A DNA stretch of 64,000 bases from Gilliamella mensalis (lineage in GTDB: Bacteria > Pseudomonadota > Gammaproteobacteria > Enterobacterales > Orbaceae). The notes beneath the pieces are model-generated. The model saw only the letters and a program-made list of their open reading frames with translations, made no database searches and was not told where the DNA came from. Numbering within the stretch: position 1 is the stretch's first letter; each line of letters begins with the position of its first letter. Position numbers and translations under genes: made by a program. Positions 20,027 to 29,389 of this stretch are shown here, piece by piece. The stretch is from NCBI RefSeq assembly GCF_900103085.1, contig NZ_FMWR01000007.1, positions 1-64,000 of the forward strand. The letters are read 5' to 3'.

Positions 20027-20047
20027 AGCTGTAACCCTGTTACAGCT
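20027..20047 (+). repeat. Perfect 9-bp hairpin between the convergent T6SS and NTPase genes
   Basis: AGCTGTAAC, a CCT loop and GTTACAGCT form a perfect stem. It lies 97 bases past the tssE stop and 30 bases past the stop of the opposite gene. On the plus strand it is followed by an A-rich, not T-rich, tract, so it is not a textbook intrinsic terminator in either direction. It could still protect mRNA ends or act as a weak bidirectional stop. Confidence 0.45.
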
Positions 20048-20076
20048 TAAAAAAATAAAAACGCCAATAAATCAAT

Positions 20077-23000
20077 TTAGTTTCTAACTAATTTTTGCCC
20101 ATAAGCATTAATTTTGTTATTTTCTACTTTGTATTTAAATTGCCATTTCTTATTCAGTTCTTCGATTATTTTTTGGTTCAAAGCTGTATTTTCAAAAGTT
20201 GGTCTTTTAGCGATAAATAGGTTTGAAAAAAAACTTTGATTTGTAGCATCTTGCTCTATTGTTTTCAGTGCCTTATATGTTTTTTTGGCATCTAGATGCG
20301 GTATATGGTTACATAATAGGGTGTACTTATCATCTAATGAAAACGCTTCACATGTGAATAACTCAATTAATAAGTTGTAACAAATAGACTTAATTTGTTT
20401 AGTTTGTTTTGTATATTCTATGCATAATTGTTTTACTTTATTTTTTATGACATTAGTTGTGGAATTATAGTATTGATTATTCGTGATAATGGCTAAATCA
20501 TCAGTATTAAAATTATTTTCTAAAATGTGCTTTTGAAGCTCTACTGAATCCTTTGCATAATTAATGGAAATAGGATCATTTGTTAAACCTAACAATAACG
20601 TTTTTTGCGCTACACTTAAATCTGTTGATAATAGATTTATTATCTCATCATGATTAATTAAAGAATCATCCTCCCTGAGTTTATTTATATATTCCTCAAA
20701 ATTATGGGTAATAAGTTCTAAAATATTGTCTGGATAGTTTTCTCTTATAAAGTTCAGATCTTGTTCTACTCCCAGCCTAATCGCTTTATGCTTAATTAGA
20801 ATTGATATTTTTGTTTTTTCAATATGTTGATAATTAAAATCTATATAATATCTACCATTAAACCATGATATTAACATGCGGTACTTAGTATCATCTAAAC
20901 TTAAATTTATAGTTATTCTTCTAAAAAATAGACTTCGTTCATCGTCTTTAGGAATTAGACTTGTTAGATCCGCCTCGCTTGATGAGATATTTTTAGTATT
21001 TTGATTGATAAAATGGACGAGCTGCTCATTGATTACTCTTGTTTCGCTTTTACCATCAGCTTCATCTTCTTCCTCATCTTCTAGTTTATAATTGAAGAAA
21101 TAGTGGACAATATTTTTTGCTGAATAGGCTATTTTTTGCTTTTCAAGTAGCTTATCCCAAACGTCCTTATCGGTTATTTCATTTAAATTAGTCATAATGG
21201 TGGCAAGTTTATCGATATAGGCGGTTTTAACCGCCAAAGAGATATCATTATGATTCAATATAAATAATGCAGTCTGTTCACTATCATCGATCGTTGGGAT
21301 ATCGGATTGAGCGATAGATAAAACTAACGCTTCAGGCTGATTCTGAAAATATAATTTAATTGGGGCATCATCATTTAATGCCAGTATAGTTTGAATAATG
21401 TGACCATCAAAATGAGCCAGATTATATTGATTTTCTAATATATATTTGGCGTTAATATAATTTAGTTGATAGTGATTGTTTTCTTCAACTAATTCTAATA
21501 GTTTTGGTGTTGACATATCAATTTGTTTGAATTTAATGTCTAATTCCGAAAAAACAATATCTATTATTCTCAAATTCTTCTGATTAAGTAGTCCAAAAAT
21601 CGTACTCCACTCATCATCAATAAATAAAAAATCAGTTGAATTTTCAATGTGTTTTTTTAAATCACCGTCTTCATTTATTTTATTTATCTCTTTTGGTTGA
21701 TTATGGATAAACGAAAGATAAACATAAAGTTTTTGGTCGAAAAGATTAATATATTTCCATAGTTGGGGAAATTGTTCGTTGAATTTTTCTATAAATAAAT
21801 ATAGAGAATTTGGTGCATAACTAGTATCTTGATTTAATAAGAAAGCATAGTATCTAGCTAAATATTCATTCACAAAATCAGTTTTAAAATATGACTTTAA
21901 TATAGTAATAAATCGAGATAAATCGTCTGTCTTACTTTTTTCTAAGATATAATCTAATAAAGAGTAATTTAAAACAGAAATCCCAGTAAACCTATTTGCA
22001 TTATCTGCATTCAATCTTTGTAGAACTATCTCCGGTTTTTTTAATTCAAGCTCCCATTCAGTATTGATATACTCATTAATATTACGCAAAAATAACGTGT
22101 CATTTTTGGACAATCCTTGCTCGTCAAACAAGCTGGTATAGTCACTATAATATTCATCAATATAACCTTGAATAATCAGTACACGTAAAAGAGGAAAATA
22201 ACATGAAGATGATAGTTTTTCATACTCAGCTTTATACTGTTCATATTTTTTATTTTCTGTTATATCTTCTGTTTCCTTGCCAATATGTTCTTTAAATAAT
22301 GTATCTACCGCAACACCATTATTTTGCTTAATCTTAATAATTTCAGCGATTTTTTTAAGTAATTTTAATTGTGATTTTTCTTGTTCTAATTTTTTAATTT
22401 CAGCTTTAAGTGTTAATTTGTTATTTGTGGTAATAATTTTAATTTGTTTCTTCCTTTCTTGGTATTCCGAATTTTGCTCAAGCTTATTAAAATATTGTTT
22501 GCAGTCATGTTCATGATAATAATAATGATCTTTTGAATAACGATTATTGATTAGCAAATTATTTTTCTTTAAGGCATAAATAAACTCTTTTGAGTTTAAT
22601 GTGAAAATATCGTCACGATTTATATAATGATATTCATTTTTAATATCCTGTGGGATATTGATAAATAAAGCGTCTAGCTCATCAAGGTTTTTTAGATGAT
22701 AGGTTTCTATTGTATTAATCTTTTCTTTTCTCAACTGAATTTCATTATTAATCTTTTTTATTTGTTCTTGATAAACTTCATTTTTTTTCTGCTTTAATGA
22801 TTCAATAATTCGATGAACCACACCTTGCCCTAACCCCAATCGCGTTAAAGCGTAATCTGCTGGAAAAATATTTTTATAAATGATAATGGCTAATAAGTTT
22901 TCATTTTTAAACCAACCAGCACTGTGGGCTAATTTAGTTTTATAAATGATATACTCGTTACAAATATTTTTTATCAGTCGTATATCATCTAAGTAGTCAG

Positions 23001-24033
23001 AAAGGATATCCAAGAAAGTATTAGTAAAATCACTATAAATATTCTGGCTTTTAAACAGTTCATCCATTTTGCCTAATGAATTTGAGTTATCCATAACCGG
23101 CACAATCGGTAAGATATAATCAAAAAATTTTGTTCGCTCTTTTGATTCAAATATCTCATCTTTGATTAAATAGAAGAATTTAATCGGTTTTGGTTTGTTT
23201 TTACTCTGTTTTTTATTATAAGTGTAATTGAGTTCCCTTAATTTATTAAGAATCAAATTATCATCATAACGGTCAATATCTTCAAAAACGATATAATCTA
23301 ATTTTGATTTATCTAAAATATAAATAATTTCATTTAAATACTTATCAAAATAAGAAACATCACATTCCGATGATGAAATATCAATTTCATTCTCAAAAAT
23401 TTTCAGTTTTCTAATTAGGTTGTTACGGCTTTGCAGGTCAAGTATTTTATAAAAAATGAAATATACAATTAAAAAAAAAGAAAATATTATCAATAGTAAA
23501 ACAATATTATTGTGTTCACTTTGCCAATTAGTTAGCCAAGTTTTATCGATAAAAATTAAAAAAGAGAGAATAAACGTAATAGCTCCCGCCCAAATTGCTT
23601 TAGTTAAAATTGTTGATTCACTTTTTACTTTAAATTCGGTTGCAGGAATTTTGTCTGGCTCGATTTGATGAATAAGTTGGTTGATAATTTTCCTTTCTAA
23701 CATTAATTCATCTTCAAAGGCTAATTCATGATCTTTCTTTTTACCTTTAATTTTTGATTCTAATGTGGGCGAAAAGTAGGAAAGTGAAATGTGGATGCCA
23801 TTAAGCTTTTTGTGATTTTCTTCATATGTTTTAATCACACTGCTTTTTCCTGCGGCATATGGTCCAGTAATAGCAATGTTAAGCAAATCATCTTCTTGGA
23901 ATACAAAATCAAGGGCTTGGGTATAACCGTGCATTTCATCATCAGAAAGGTGTGTCGGTGTCAGTTTTTCAAAGGTAAGTTTCTTTTGGGATTCTTGACT
24001 AGATGATTGTGCTCCACTTTGGTTATTTGCCAT
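20077..24033 (-). CDS. Large YobI-like P-loop NTPase with internal membrane helices
   Basis: A protein of 1318 aa from the ATG at 24033, which has an AAGGA site seven bases upstream; a start at 24072 lacks one. Walker A is GPYAAGKSS at about 57-65 and Walker B is in IVFEDIDRYDD at about 260. Between them are two hydrophobic helices at roughly 150-200, the arrangement of YobI/KAP-like NTPases in which the ATPase domain is anchored in the membrane. The next part is rich in charged coiled coil, and the C-terminal 700 residues are helical, probably repeats. Codons are very AT-rich. Some large P-loop NTPases of this type sit in antiphage loci; a defence role here is an inference. It is convergent with the T6SS operon. 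Confidence 0.7.
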   Translation of the reverse strand: MANNQSGAQSSSQESQKKLTFEKLTPTHLSDDEMHGYTQALDFVFQEDDLLNIAITGPYAAGKSSVIKTYEENHKKLNGIHISLSYFSPTLESKIKGKKKDHELAFEDELMLERKIINQLIHQIEPDKIPATEFKVKSESTILTKAIWAGAITFILSFLIFIDKTWLTNWQSEHNNIVLLLIIFSFFLIVYFIFYKILDLQSRNNLIRKLKIFENEIDISSSECDVSYFDKYLNEIIYILDKSKLDYIVFEDIDRYDDNLILNKLRELNYTYNKKQSKNKPKPIKFFYLIKDEIFESKERTKFFDYILPIVPVMDNSNSLGKMDELFKSQNIYSDFTNTFLDILSDYLDDIRLIKNICNEYIIYKTKLAHSAGWFKNENLLAIIIYKNIFPADYALTRLGLGQGVVHRIIESLKQKKNEVYQEQIKKINNEIQLRKEKINTIETYHLKNLDELDALFINIPQDIKNEYHYINRDDIFTLNSKEFIYALKKNNLLINNRYSKDHYYYHEHDCKQYFNKLEQNSEYQERKKQIKIITTNNKLTLKAEIKKLEQEKSQLKLLKKIAEIIKIKQNNGVAVDTLFKEHIGKETEDITENKKYEQYKAEYEKLSSSCYFPLLRVLIIQGYIDEYYSDYTSLFDEQGLSKNDTLFLRNINEYINTEWELELKKPEIVLQRLNADNANRFTGISVLNYSLLDYILEKSKTDDLSRFITILKSYFKTDFVNEYLARYYAFLLNQDTSYAPNSLYLFIEKFNEQFPQLWKYINLFDQKLYVYLSFIHNQPKEINKINEDGDLKKHIENSTDFLFIDDEWSTIFGLLNQKNLRIIDIVFSELDIKFKQIDMSTPKLLELVEENNHYQLNYINAKYILENQYNLAHFDGHIIQTILALNDDAPIKLYFQNQPEALVLSIAQSDIPTIDDSEQTALFILNHNDISLAVKTAYIDKLATIMTNLNEITDKDVWDKLLEKQKIAYSAKNIVHYFFNYKLEDEEEDEADGKSETRVINEQLVHFINQNTKNISSSEADLTSLIPKDDERSLFFRRITINLSLDDTKYRMLISWFNGRYYIDFNYQHIEKTKISILIKHKAIRLGVEQDLNFIRENYPDNILELITHNFEEYINKLREDDSLINHDEIINLLSTDLSVAQKTLLLGLTNDPISINYAKDSVELQKHILENNFNTDDLAIITNNQYYNSTTNVIKNKVKQLCIEYTKQTKQIKSICYNLLIELFTCEAFSLDDKYTLLCNHIPHLDAKKTYKALKTIEQDATNQSFFSNLFIAKRPTFENTALNQKIIEELNKKWQFKYKVENNKINAYGQKLVRN

Positions 24034-24096
24034 TCTATATTCCTTATTATGATTTTTTATTTTTAAAAGCAATCAGTTTGTTTATAAAATGTACTA

Positions 24097-24270
24097 TTAT
24101 TTTAAATTAATAATCCCCTTAACCGCCCTCACCGTAATGCCCAAAATCTTCGCAATATTTTCAATCGATACGCCCTTTTCCAGTAACGCATTAATCAGTA
24201 TTTTCTTTTCAGTTTCGGCTTTTTCTCGACGAGCTTTCTCTGCTTTTGCTTTCTGCTGAGCTGTCTCTCT
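24097..24270 (-). pseudogene. Out-of-frame C-terminal part of the RadC-like gene
   Basis: On the minus strand, just after a run of GA dinucleotides (plus-strand TCTCTCTC at 24264-24271), the frame that the RadC-like gene does not use reads AQQKAKAEKARREKAETEKK and then ILINALLEKGVSIENIAKIL, GITVRAVKGIINLK, stop at 24097. This is a coiled coil followed by a helix-turn-helix-like segment and is clearly the original end of the protein. One more GA unit (or one base fewer) would restore a single frame. The frame could be switched by slippage or simply broken. Confidence 0.7.
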
Positions 24271-24787
24271 CAACCGCTAACTTTTCTTTCGCAATTTGCT
24301 TTTCTTGTTTACGGATGCGTTCAACCACTTGGTAAGTCGGAACATATTTCAGGCTTTGTTCGAGTTCTTCCATAAGTTTGATGCTGCGAAAGCTGATATA
24401 GGTTTTTGGGGTGATAATTAAGTGGTCGGTAAGCTCGATATTTAAAATATGGGCAACTTGAATTAAGCGATCGGTGATGTCTTTATCGGCCGCTGAGGGG
24501 ATCAGCGATCCGGACGGGTGATTATGCACCAAAATCACGCGAGAGGCGTTTTTCATCACCGCCACACGAAACACGTTCATTGGTTCAATGTTGACCGATT
24601 TATACGATCCAAGCGCAATTAGTTCAATATACAGGATATAACCGGCTTGATTCATACCAATGATCCAAAGATGTTCCTTTTCTTGGTCGATTTTGTTTTC
24701 ACGCAATAACACACGCTGCATAATTCCGTACACGTCATCAGTGCCTTCGATATAACGTTTGTCATGTTTGGTTAGTTTAATATCCAT
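24209..24787 (-). CDS. RadC-like JAB-domain protein, C-terminus lost by frameshift
   Basis: A 192-aa product from the ATG at 24787, which has an AAGGCG ribosome site. The JAMM-type metal motif is present: a glutamate near 39 (EHLWIIGMN), HNHPSG at 88-93 and the aspartate at 101. The family is related to RadC and is common on mobile DNA; its biochemical role is unsettled. The last 19 residues are a serine-rich run unlike a natural end. The other frame continues cleanly after the GA-tract, encoding a charged helix and an HTH-like segment. See the separate C-terminal fragment. Confidence 0.75.
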   Translation of the reverse strand: MDIKLTKHDKRYIEGTDDVYGIMQRVLLRENKIDQEKEHLWIIGMNQAGYILYIELIALGSYKSVNIEPMNVFRVAVMKNASRVILVHNHPSGSLIPSAADKDITDRLIQVAHILNIELTDHLIITPKTYISFRSIKLMEELEQSLKYVPTYQVVERIRKQEKQIAKEKLAVERDSSAESKSRESSSRKSRN

Positions 24788-24893
24788 CTTATCGCCTTGT
24801 AAAATCACACGAAAAATAATATAGCATATTCTGTTTATGCTGGGCAGTTGTTAATCAAATAATTCCATCCGTTCAGTTTTTAGGTTATATTTT

Positions 24894-24925
24894 TTGTAAA
24901 AAATATTCAGGAGTCTATACCGTTT
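24894..24925 (+). repeat. 32-bp repeat, copy A
   Basis: It begins TTGTAAAAAATATTCAGGAG and ends TCTATACCGTTT. Copy B at 25703 differs by one base in the same orientation, and copy C at 42034 is inverted. Copies A and B flank the zinc-ribbon gene, suggesting the ends or attachment sites of a small mobile unit. Confidence 0.75.
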
Positions 24926-24940
24926 CAAAGGGGATCAACA

Positions 24941-25684
24941 ATGTATCACTCTATTTTACCCAACGAGCAGCATTCTGCTGCTGAGCGATTTTTGCAACAA
25001 GTGCCAGCGTTAATCGCAGCAAGTTCATTATGTCGACGCCTTAAACCTGTCGCATTACTGATTGATATTGCGCCCATGACGTTAATTGCTCTGCCACATA
25101 GCTTGATTGCCAATAAATTTCAGCTTTCACCGCGAGCTGCTCAAAGGCGAGATAACGTTATTCGTCAGTGGCTAGCGCAGTATGAGCCTGATCTTTATCA
25201 AGTGGTACTTAACCTTGCACAAACAACGCCAGCAGAAGTGTCTCGGCAAGCTCAGGCATTTAAGTTATGGCTGACCGAGCTACTTGGTACGTCAGTTATG
25301 CCTTGCCATTATTGTGGATCGCTGAGCACAGTTCGCATTGGGTACCGTCTTAATTTTCGTTGCCGAACCTGTCGACGGACGTTCAATCCACTGAAAAAGT
25401 ATTATCTTGATAAGTTATCTCATTGTGAACTGTGGTTGCCTTTTGTTGATTTATTGCTACAAGGTGAGACATTTAAAACCATTAATCGGCAATTGGGGAT
25501 TAATACCGATACCGCCGCTAAGTGGCAGCGTTATTTTTTGGGAATAATGGAACTACAAGGATTTTTGGTATTGGCCAACTATTGCCAAATAAAGCGACGT
25601 CAACGTTGCCGTCAAATATGGTTAGACGTTCAAGCAGGTACCACATTTTTACCGACTGGTAAGTCACATTTTAGATCTAAGTGA
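24941..25684 (+). CDS. Zinc-ribbon and HTH protein resembling the N-terminal half of a transposase
   Basis: A 247-aa protein. A zinc ribbon is formed by Cys122, Cys125, Cys141 and Cys144 (CHYCGS and CRTCRRTFNPL), the pattern found in IS1/IS1595-type transposases and in the IS-associated DUF746. An HTH follows at about 172-195 (ETFKTINRQLGINTDTAAKWQ). No DDE catalytic domain is present, so it is either a stand-alone DNA-binding protein or a transposase cut short; the end (FLPTGKSHFRSK) looks abrupt. It is less AT-rich than its neighbours and lies between two direct 32-bp repeats, both signs of mobility. Confidence 0.6.
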   Translation: MYHSILPNEQHSAAERFLQQVPALIAASSLCRRLKPVALLIDIAPMTLIALPHSLIANKFQLSPRAAQRRDNVIRQWLAQYEPDLYQVVLNLAQTTPAEVSRQAQAFKLWLTELLGTSVMPCHYCGSLSTVRIGYRLNFRCRTCRRTFNPLKKYYLDKLSHCELWLPFVDLLLQGETFKTINRQLGINTDTAAKWQRYFLGIMELQGFLVLANYCQIKRRQRCRQIWLDVQAGTTFLPTGKSHFRSK

Positions 25685-25702
25685 TAGTAATAATTAATGA
25701 GC

Positions 25703-25734
25703 TTGTAAAAAATATTCAGGATTCTATACCGTTT
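25703..25734 (+). repeat. 32-bp repeat, copy B
   Basis: Identical to copy A (24894) except T for G at its twentieth base, in direct orientation, 19 bases after the stop of the zinc-ribbon gene. Confidence 0.75.
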
Positions 25735-26027
25735 AAATTATAAATCATCATACTCAATGATTTGTTAAAGGTAATAGACAAAAGGCTTTAAAAGCGTTAA
25801 AAATTTAGATATAAAGTAAAATAAATAACCTAAAGGAATAGTTGCAATGCAAAACCGCATAAAACAAAAAATAACAAGTAGAATAACTCAATATCCCTAT
25901 TTTTTATTACGTTAAACGCAATTATGGTTGAGTTAATGCCTATCAATGAAGGTCGATCCTGAAATCTTATATTTATTGAGCTGAACATTTGGTTAATATG
26001 TGCAAGTTTTTATAACACGCTCTTTAT
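25735..26027. other. Non-coding AT-rich stretch with one possible 22-codon reading frame
   Basis: The only candidate is an ATG at 25847 behind AAAGGA that reads MQNRIKQKITSRITQYPYFL and ends at 25915. The peptide is short and basic and I cannot assign it. I see nothing else here. The treC terminator begins at the right-hand end. Confidence 0.25.
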
Positions 26028-26064
26028 AATTTTATAAAAAATAGGCAATCAGGTATTGATTGCC
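26028..26064 (-). terminator. Intrinsic terminator after treC
   Basis: On the minus strand GGCAATCA, a five-base loop and TGATTGCC form an 8-bp stem, followed directly by TATTTTTTATAA. It lies 13 bases past the treC stop. Confidence 0.85.
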
Positions 26065-26076
26065 CGTGTCACTTGC

Positions 26077-27750
26077 TTAATCCGCTTGTTGTAACCAATA
26101 TATAGCTTCATAAGGTCTTAACCTTATTTCAGTACCTAACGGTGAGTTATCTTGGTAATTACTTAATAACTGCTGCCAATTTTGATGTTGTAACGATTTT
26201 GGTAATGACCAAGTTTGTGTTTTATCGGTTAAATTGGTTATCACCAGTAATTGTTGGTTATTCCAATGGCGATGATAGCACCAATAATCGGCAATATCCG
26301 GCGTTAGATCCTGATAATCACCAAAAATAAAAATGGCATACTGTTTGCGTAATTTAATTAAGGTTTGATAGCAATAAAATACCGAATCAGGATCATTTTG
26401 TGCCGCTGTGACATTGATTTGCGGATAATTGTTAGCAACCTCAATCCATGGTTTTCCTTGAGTAAAGCCGGCATTGGCTGATGTATCCCAGTGCATGGGC
26501 GTTCGGCTATTGTCTCTGGATTTGCTGGCTAAAATGGCTAAGATTTCCTGTTTTTCCATGCCTTGCGCAAGTTTTTCGTGATAGATATTAAGGCTTTCTA
26601 CATCGCGATATTGGGTGATATCGGTAAAATGGGGGTTGGTCATCCCGATTTCTTCACCTTGATAAAGATAAGGTGTGCCTTGTAAACCATACAGTAGCAT
26701 GGCAAGCATTTTAGCGGATTGTGTGTGATATTGGCTTTCATTGCCAAGGCGCGAGACGATGCGCGGTTGATCATGATTACACCAAAAAATTGCATTCCAC
26801 GCCTTACCCTGCATACCCGTTTGCCAGTAACCGATAATTTTTTTAAGTTCGATTAAATCTGGTTTGGCTAAACACCACTTATTCCCATTAGGATAATCAA
26901 CTTTGAGATGATGAAAATTAAAGGTCATGGTCAACTCTTTGCTGTCTAAATTGGCATATTTTTGGCAGTTTTCTAATGTGGTGGATGACATTTCACCGAC
27001 TGTTTTGAGTTGATTGGGTTGAAATACCTCACGGCTGATCTCTTGTAAAAACTCATGGATGCGGGGTCCATCGGTATAAAATCGACGACCATCGCCCTTA
27101 TCATCATCAGGAAAATCTTGCTGTTTTGAGACTAAATTAATCACATCCAGTCTGAGTGCATCTACCCCTTTATCGGCCCAAAATTGACATACTTTTTTTA
27201 TTTCGTTGCGAACGGTTGGGTTTTCCCAGTTGAGATCAGCTTGCTCTTTAGCAAATAAATGCAAATAGTACTGCCCTGATGGTTGATGCCATTGCCAAGC
27301 TTTACCACCAAATTTCGATACCCAATTATTAGGCTCGTGCCCGTCTGCATTGGCATCTTTCCAAATATAAAAAGAGCGATAAGGGCTATTTTTATCTAAA
27401 GCAGCTTTGAACCAAGGATGTTCGGTTGACGTGTGATTAAACACCATATCCATCATTACTCGCATCCCTCGCTTGTGTGCTTGTTTTACCAGTAATTCAA
27501 AGTCAGCCATTGAGCCATAGCTTGGATCGATAGCATAATAATCCGACACATCGTAACCGTTATCGATTTGTGGGGATGGATAGATTGGCGTTAACCAAAT
27601 TGCACTGATCCCCAGAGTCTGTAAATAATCTAAGCGCTGAATAATACCTTGCAAATCACCGGTTGAATTGGTGCCACTGGCTTGAAAGCTTTTGACATAA
27701 ATTTGATAGATAGTGCCATTTTGCCACCAAGGGATATTGATTTTGTTCAT
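26077..27750 (-). CDS. treC: Trehalose-6-phosphate hydrolase (GH13)
   Basis: A 557-aa protein from the ATG at 27750, which has an AAAAGAG site. It cleaves trehalose 6-phosphate, made by the TreB transporter, into glucose and glucose 6-phosphate in the cytoplasm. GH13 landmarks are all present: DMVFNHTSTEHPWF, the nucleophile aspartate in ALRLDVINLV, the acid glutamate in VGEMSS and NHDQPR. The N-terminal block WWQNGTIYQIYVKSF is typical. It lies 80 bases after treB in the same direction. An oligo-1,6-glucosidase is the alternative, but length and neighbours favour treC. Confidence 0.93.
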   Translation of the reverse strand: MNKINIPWWQNGTIYQIYVKSFQASGTNSTGDLQGIIQRLDYLQTLGISAIWLTPIYPSPQIDNGYDVSDYYAIDPSYGSMADFELLVKQAHKRGMRVMMDMVFNHTSTEHPWFKAALDKNSPYRSFYIWKDANADGHEPNNWVSKFGGKAWQWHQPSGQYYLHLFAKEQADLNWENPTVRNEIKKVCQFWADKGVDALRLDVINLVSKQQDFPDDDKGDGRRFYTDGPRIHEFLQEISREVFQPNQLKTVGEMSSTTLENCQKYANLDSKELTMTFNFHHLKVDYPNGNKWCLAKPDLIELKKIIGYWQTGMQGKAWNAIFWCNHDQPRIVSRLGNESQYHTQSAKMLAMLLYGLQGTPYLYQGEEIGMTNPHFTDITQYRDVESLNIYHEKLAQGMEKQEILAILASKSRDNSRTPMHWDTSANAGFTQGKPWIEVANNYPQINVTAAQNDPDSVFYCYQTLIKLRKQYAIFIFGDYQDLTPDIADYWCYHRHWNNQQLLVITNLTDKTQTWSLPKSLQHQNWQQLLSNYQDNSPLGTEIRLRPYEAIYWLQQAD

Positions 27751-27830
27751 TGTGTACTCTTTTGTTAATCTGTTAATCGCCTGCTGTTTTTTAATACAAC
27801 AGCGAATTGTCACCATTTATTGAATATTGC

Positions 27831-29258
27831 TTAGCGAATATTTAATGTGCCTTTTTTCAGTTTTATCTTATAAACCACTGAGGTTAAAGCGATTGGCACC
27901 ACAATTGCCACCAACATAGCAACGGCATAAATCGACCAATATATCGGCTTAATCGTTAATATGCCCGGTAATCCCCCAACGCCAATACCATTAGACAACA
28001 CGCCTGCTAAACCACAAATTAATCCAGCTAATGCCGAGCCAATCATTGCGCATAACATCGGGAACTTATAACGTAAATTAATGCCATACATGGCCGGCTC
28101 GGTCACCCCTAAATAGGCCGATATTGCCGCGGGTACTGACACTTCACGTTCATTTTGTTTTCGACTAACCCAAATAATACCAACTACCGCTGAGGCTTGC
28201 GCAATATTGGATAGGGCGATAATAGGCCAGATTGGTGTTCCACCCATGCTATTGGTCATCTGTAAATCAATTGCGAGCGTCGTATGATGAATACCGGTAA
28301 TCACCAGTGGTGAATAGATAAAACCAAAAATGGCTGCACCGATAAAAGCATAATTTCCCGTCATTAAATATTTAACAATATCAGCCATGCCATTGCCTAA
28401 CATTCGCCCCGCTGGACCTAAAATAAAATGGGCTAAAAAGACCGAAGTGAGTAACGCAACAATAGGCACAATTACCAAATTTAAATAATCAGGGACGATT
28501 TTTCGTAAATGGGTTTCGATCCAGCCAAGAGCCAGTCCTGCAAAAATCGACGGAATCACTTGTGCTTGATAGCCCACTTTAGCAATCGTAAACCAGCCAA
28601 AATCCCACACTTCGGGTATTTTGCTACCAAGATCATAGGCGTTCATTAACTGGGGAGAAACTAACGTAATGCCAAGCACAATACCAAGCACCGGCGAACC
28701 ACCCATTTTTTTCGTGGTTGACCAACAAATGGCAACGGGTAAAAAGTGAAAAATCGCCTCGCAAGGTAGCCAAAGCAGGCTGTAGATCGGCACTAACCAA
28801 GAGTAGCTTTCGGTAAGTGGTTTGTTATCAATAAATGGCATATCGCCAATCACATTACGTAATCCCAGCAATAATCCACCGGCAATCAAAGCGGGTAATA
28901 GGGGGATGAAGATTTCGGCTAAATTAGAAATCAACCTTTCAAAAATCGACATATTCTGTTTGGCTGCGGCTTTGGTCTGCTCTTTGCTTGCCTCATTAAG
29001 ATTTAATTGTTGGATGAGTACTTTATAATAACGATCAACATTGGTACCAATAATCACCTGAAACTGCCCAGCATTTATAAAACACCCTTTGACAAAGGGT
29101 AATGCTTCAATAGCGTCAATCTTGGCTACCTTGGGATCAACCAGCGCAAACCTTAACCTTGTCAAACAGTGGGTGACACTGGCAATATTTTTACTGCCAC
29201 CAACAAAATCGATTAGTTGCTCGATTGATTCTGTGGTTATGTTTAAATCTGTAGCCAT
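27831..29258 (-). CDS. treB: PTS trehalose-specific EIIBC component
   Basis: A 475-aa protein from the ATG at 29258 (GGGG ribosome site), close to the length of E. coli TreB. The EIIB domain comes first, with the phosphorylated cysteine in SVTHCLTRLRF. The EIIC membrane domain follows with about ten hydrophobic segments, and GIHHTTLAIDLQM is the sugar-binding loop. It imports trehalose as trehalose 6-phosphate; the EIIA function must come from another PTS protein. It is under the TreR operator and CRP-like site upstream. Confidence 0.93.
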   Translation of the reverse strand: MATDLNITTESIEQLIDFVGGSKNIASVTHCLTRLRFALVDPKVAKIDAIEALPFVKGCFINAGQFQVIIGTNVDRYYKVLIQQLNLNEASKEQTKAAAKQNMSIFERLISNLAEIFIPLLPALIAGGLLLGLRNVIGDMPFIDNKPLTESYSWLVPIYSLLWLPCEAIFHFLPVAICWSTTKKMGGSPVLGIVLGITLVSPQLMNAYDLGSKIPEVWDFGWFTIAKVGYQAQVIPSIFAGLALGWIETHLRKIVPDYLNLVIVPIVALLTSVFLAHFILGPAGRMLGNGMADIVKYLMTGNYAFIGAAIFGFIYSPLVITGIHHTTLAIDLQMTNSMGGTPIWPIIALSNIAQASAVVGIIWVSRKQNEREVSVPAAISAYLGVTEPAMYGINLRYKFPMLCAMIGSALAGLICGLAGVLSNGIGVGGLPGILTIKPIYWSIYAVAMLVAIVVPIALTSVVYKIKLKKGTLNIR

Positions 29259-29372
29259 AATAACATCCCCTTTTTCCGGTAAAAACTCAGCCGACATCAT
29301 TTTATTTTTATCAATAATCTGGCTATTTTTTAATTGAAATTAAGCATAGATTGAATTGCTAAATTAATAAAT

Positions 29373-29384
29373 GGGAACGTTCCC
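29373..29384 (-). promoter_or_regulatory. Predicted TreR operator
   Basis: The perfect palindrome GGGAACGTTCCC lies between treR and treB, 115 bases before the treB start. It has the form expected for TreR operators of enteric bacteria, which are relieved by trehalose 6-phosphate. Confidence 0.8.
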
Positions 29385-29389
29385 TTTTT

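Noticed and set aside
20027-20047. Intrinsic terminator of the T6SS operon
   Set aside because: The stem is perfect but no T tract follows on the coding strand; listed only as a hairpin.
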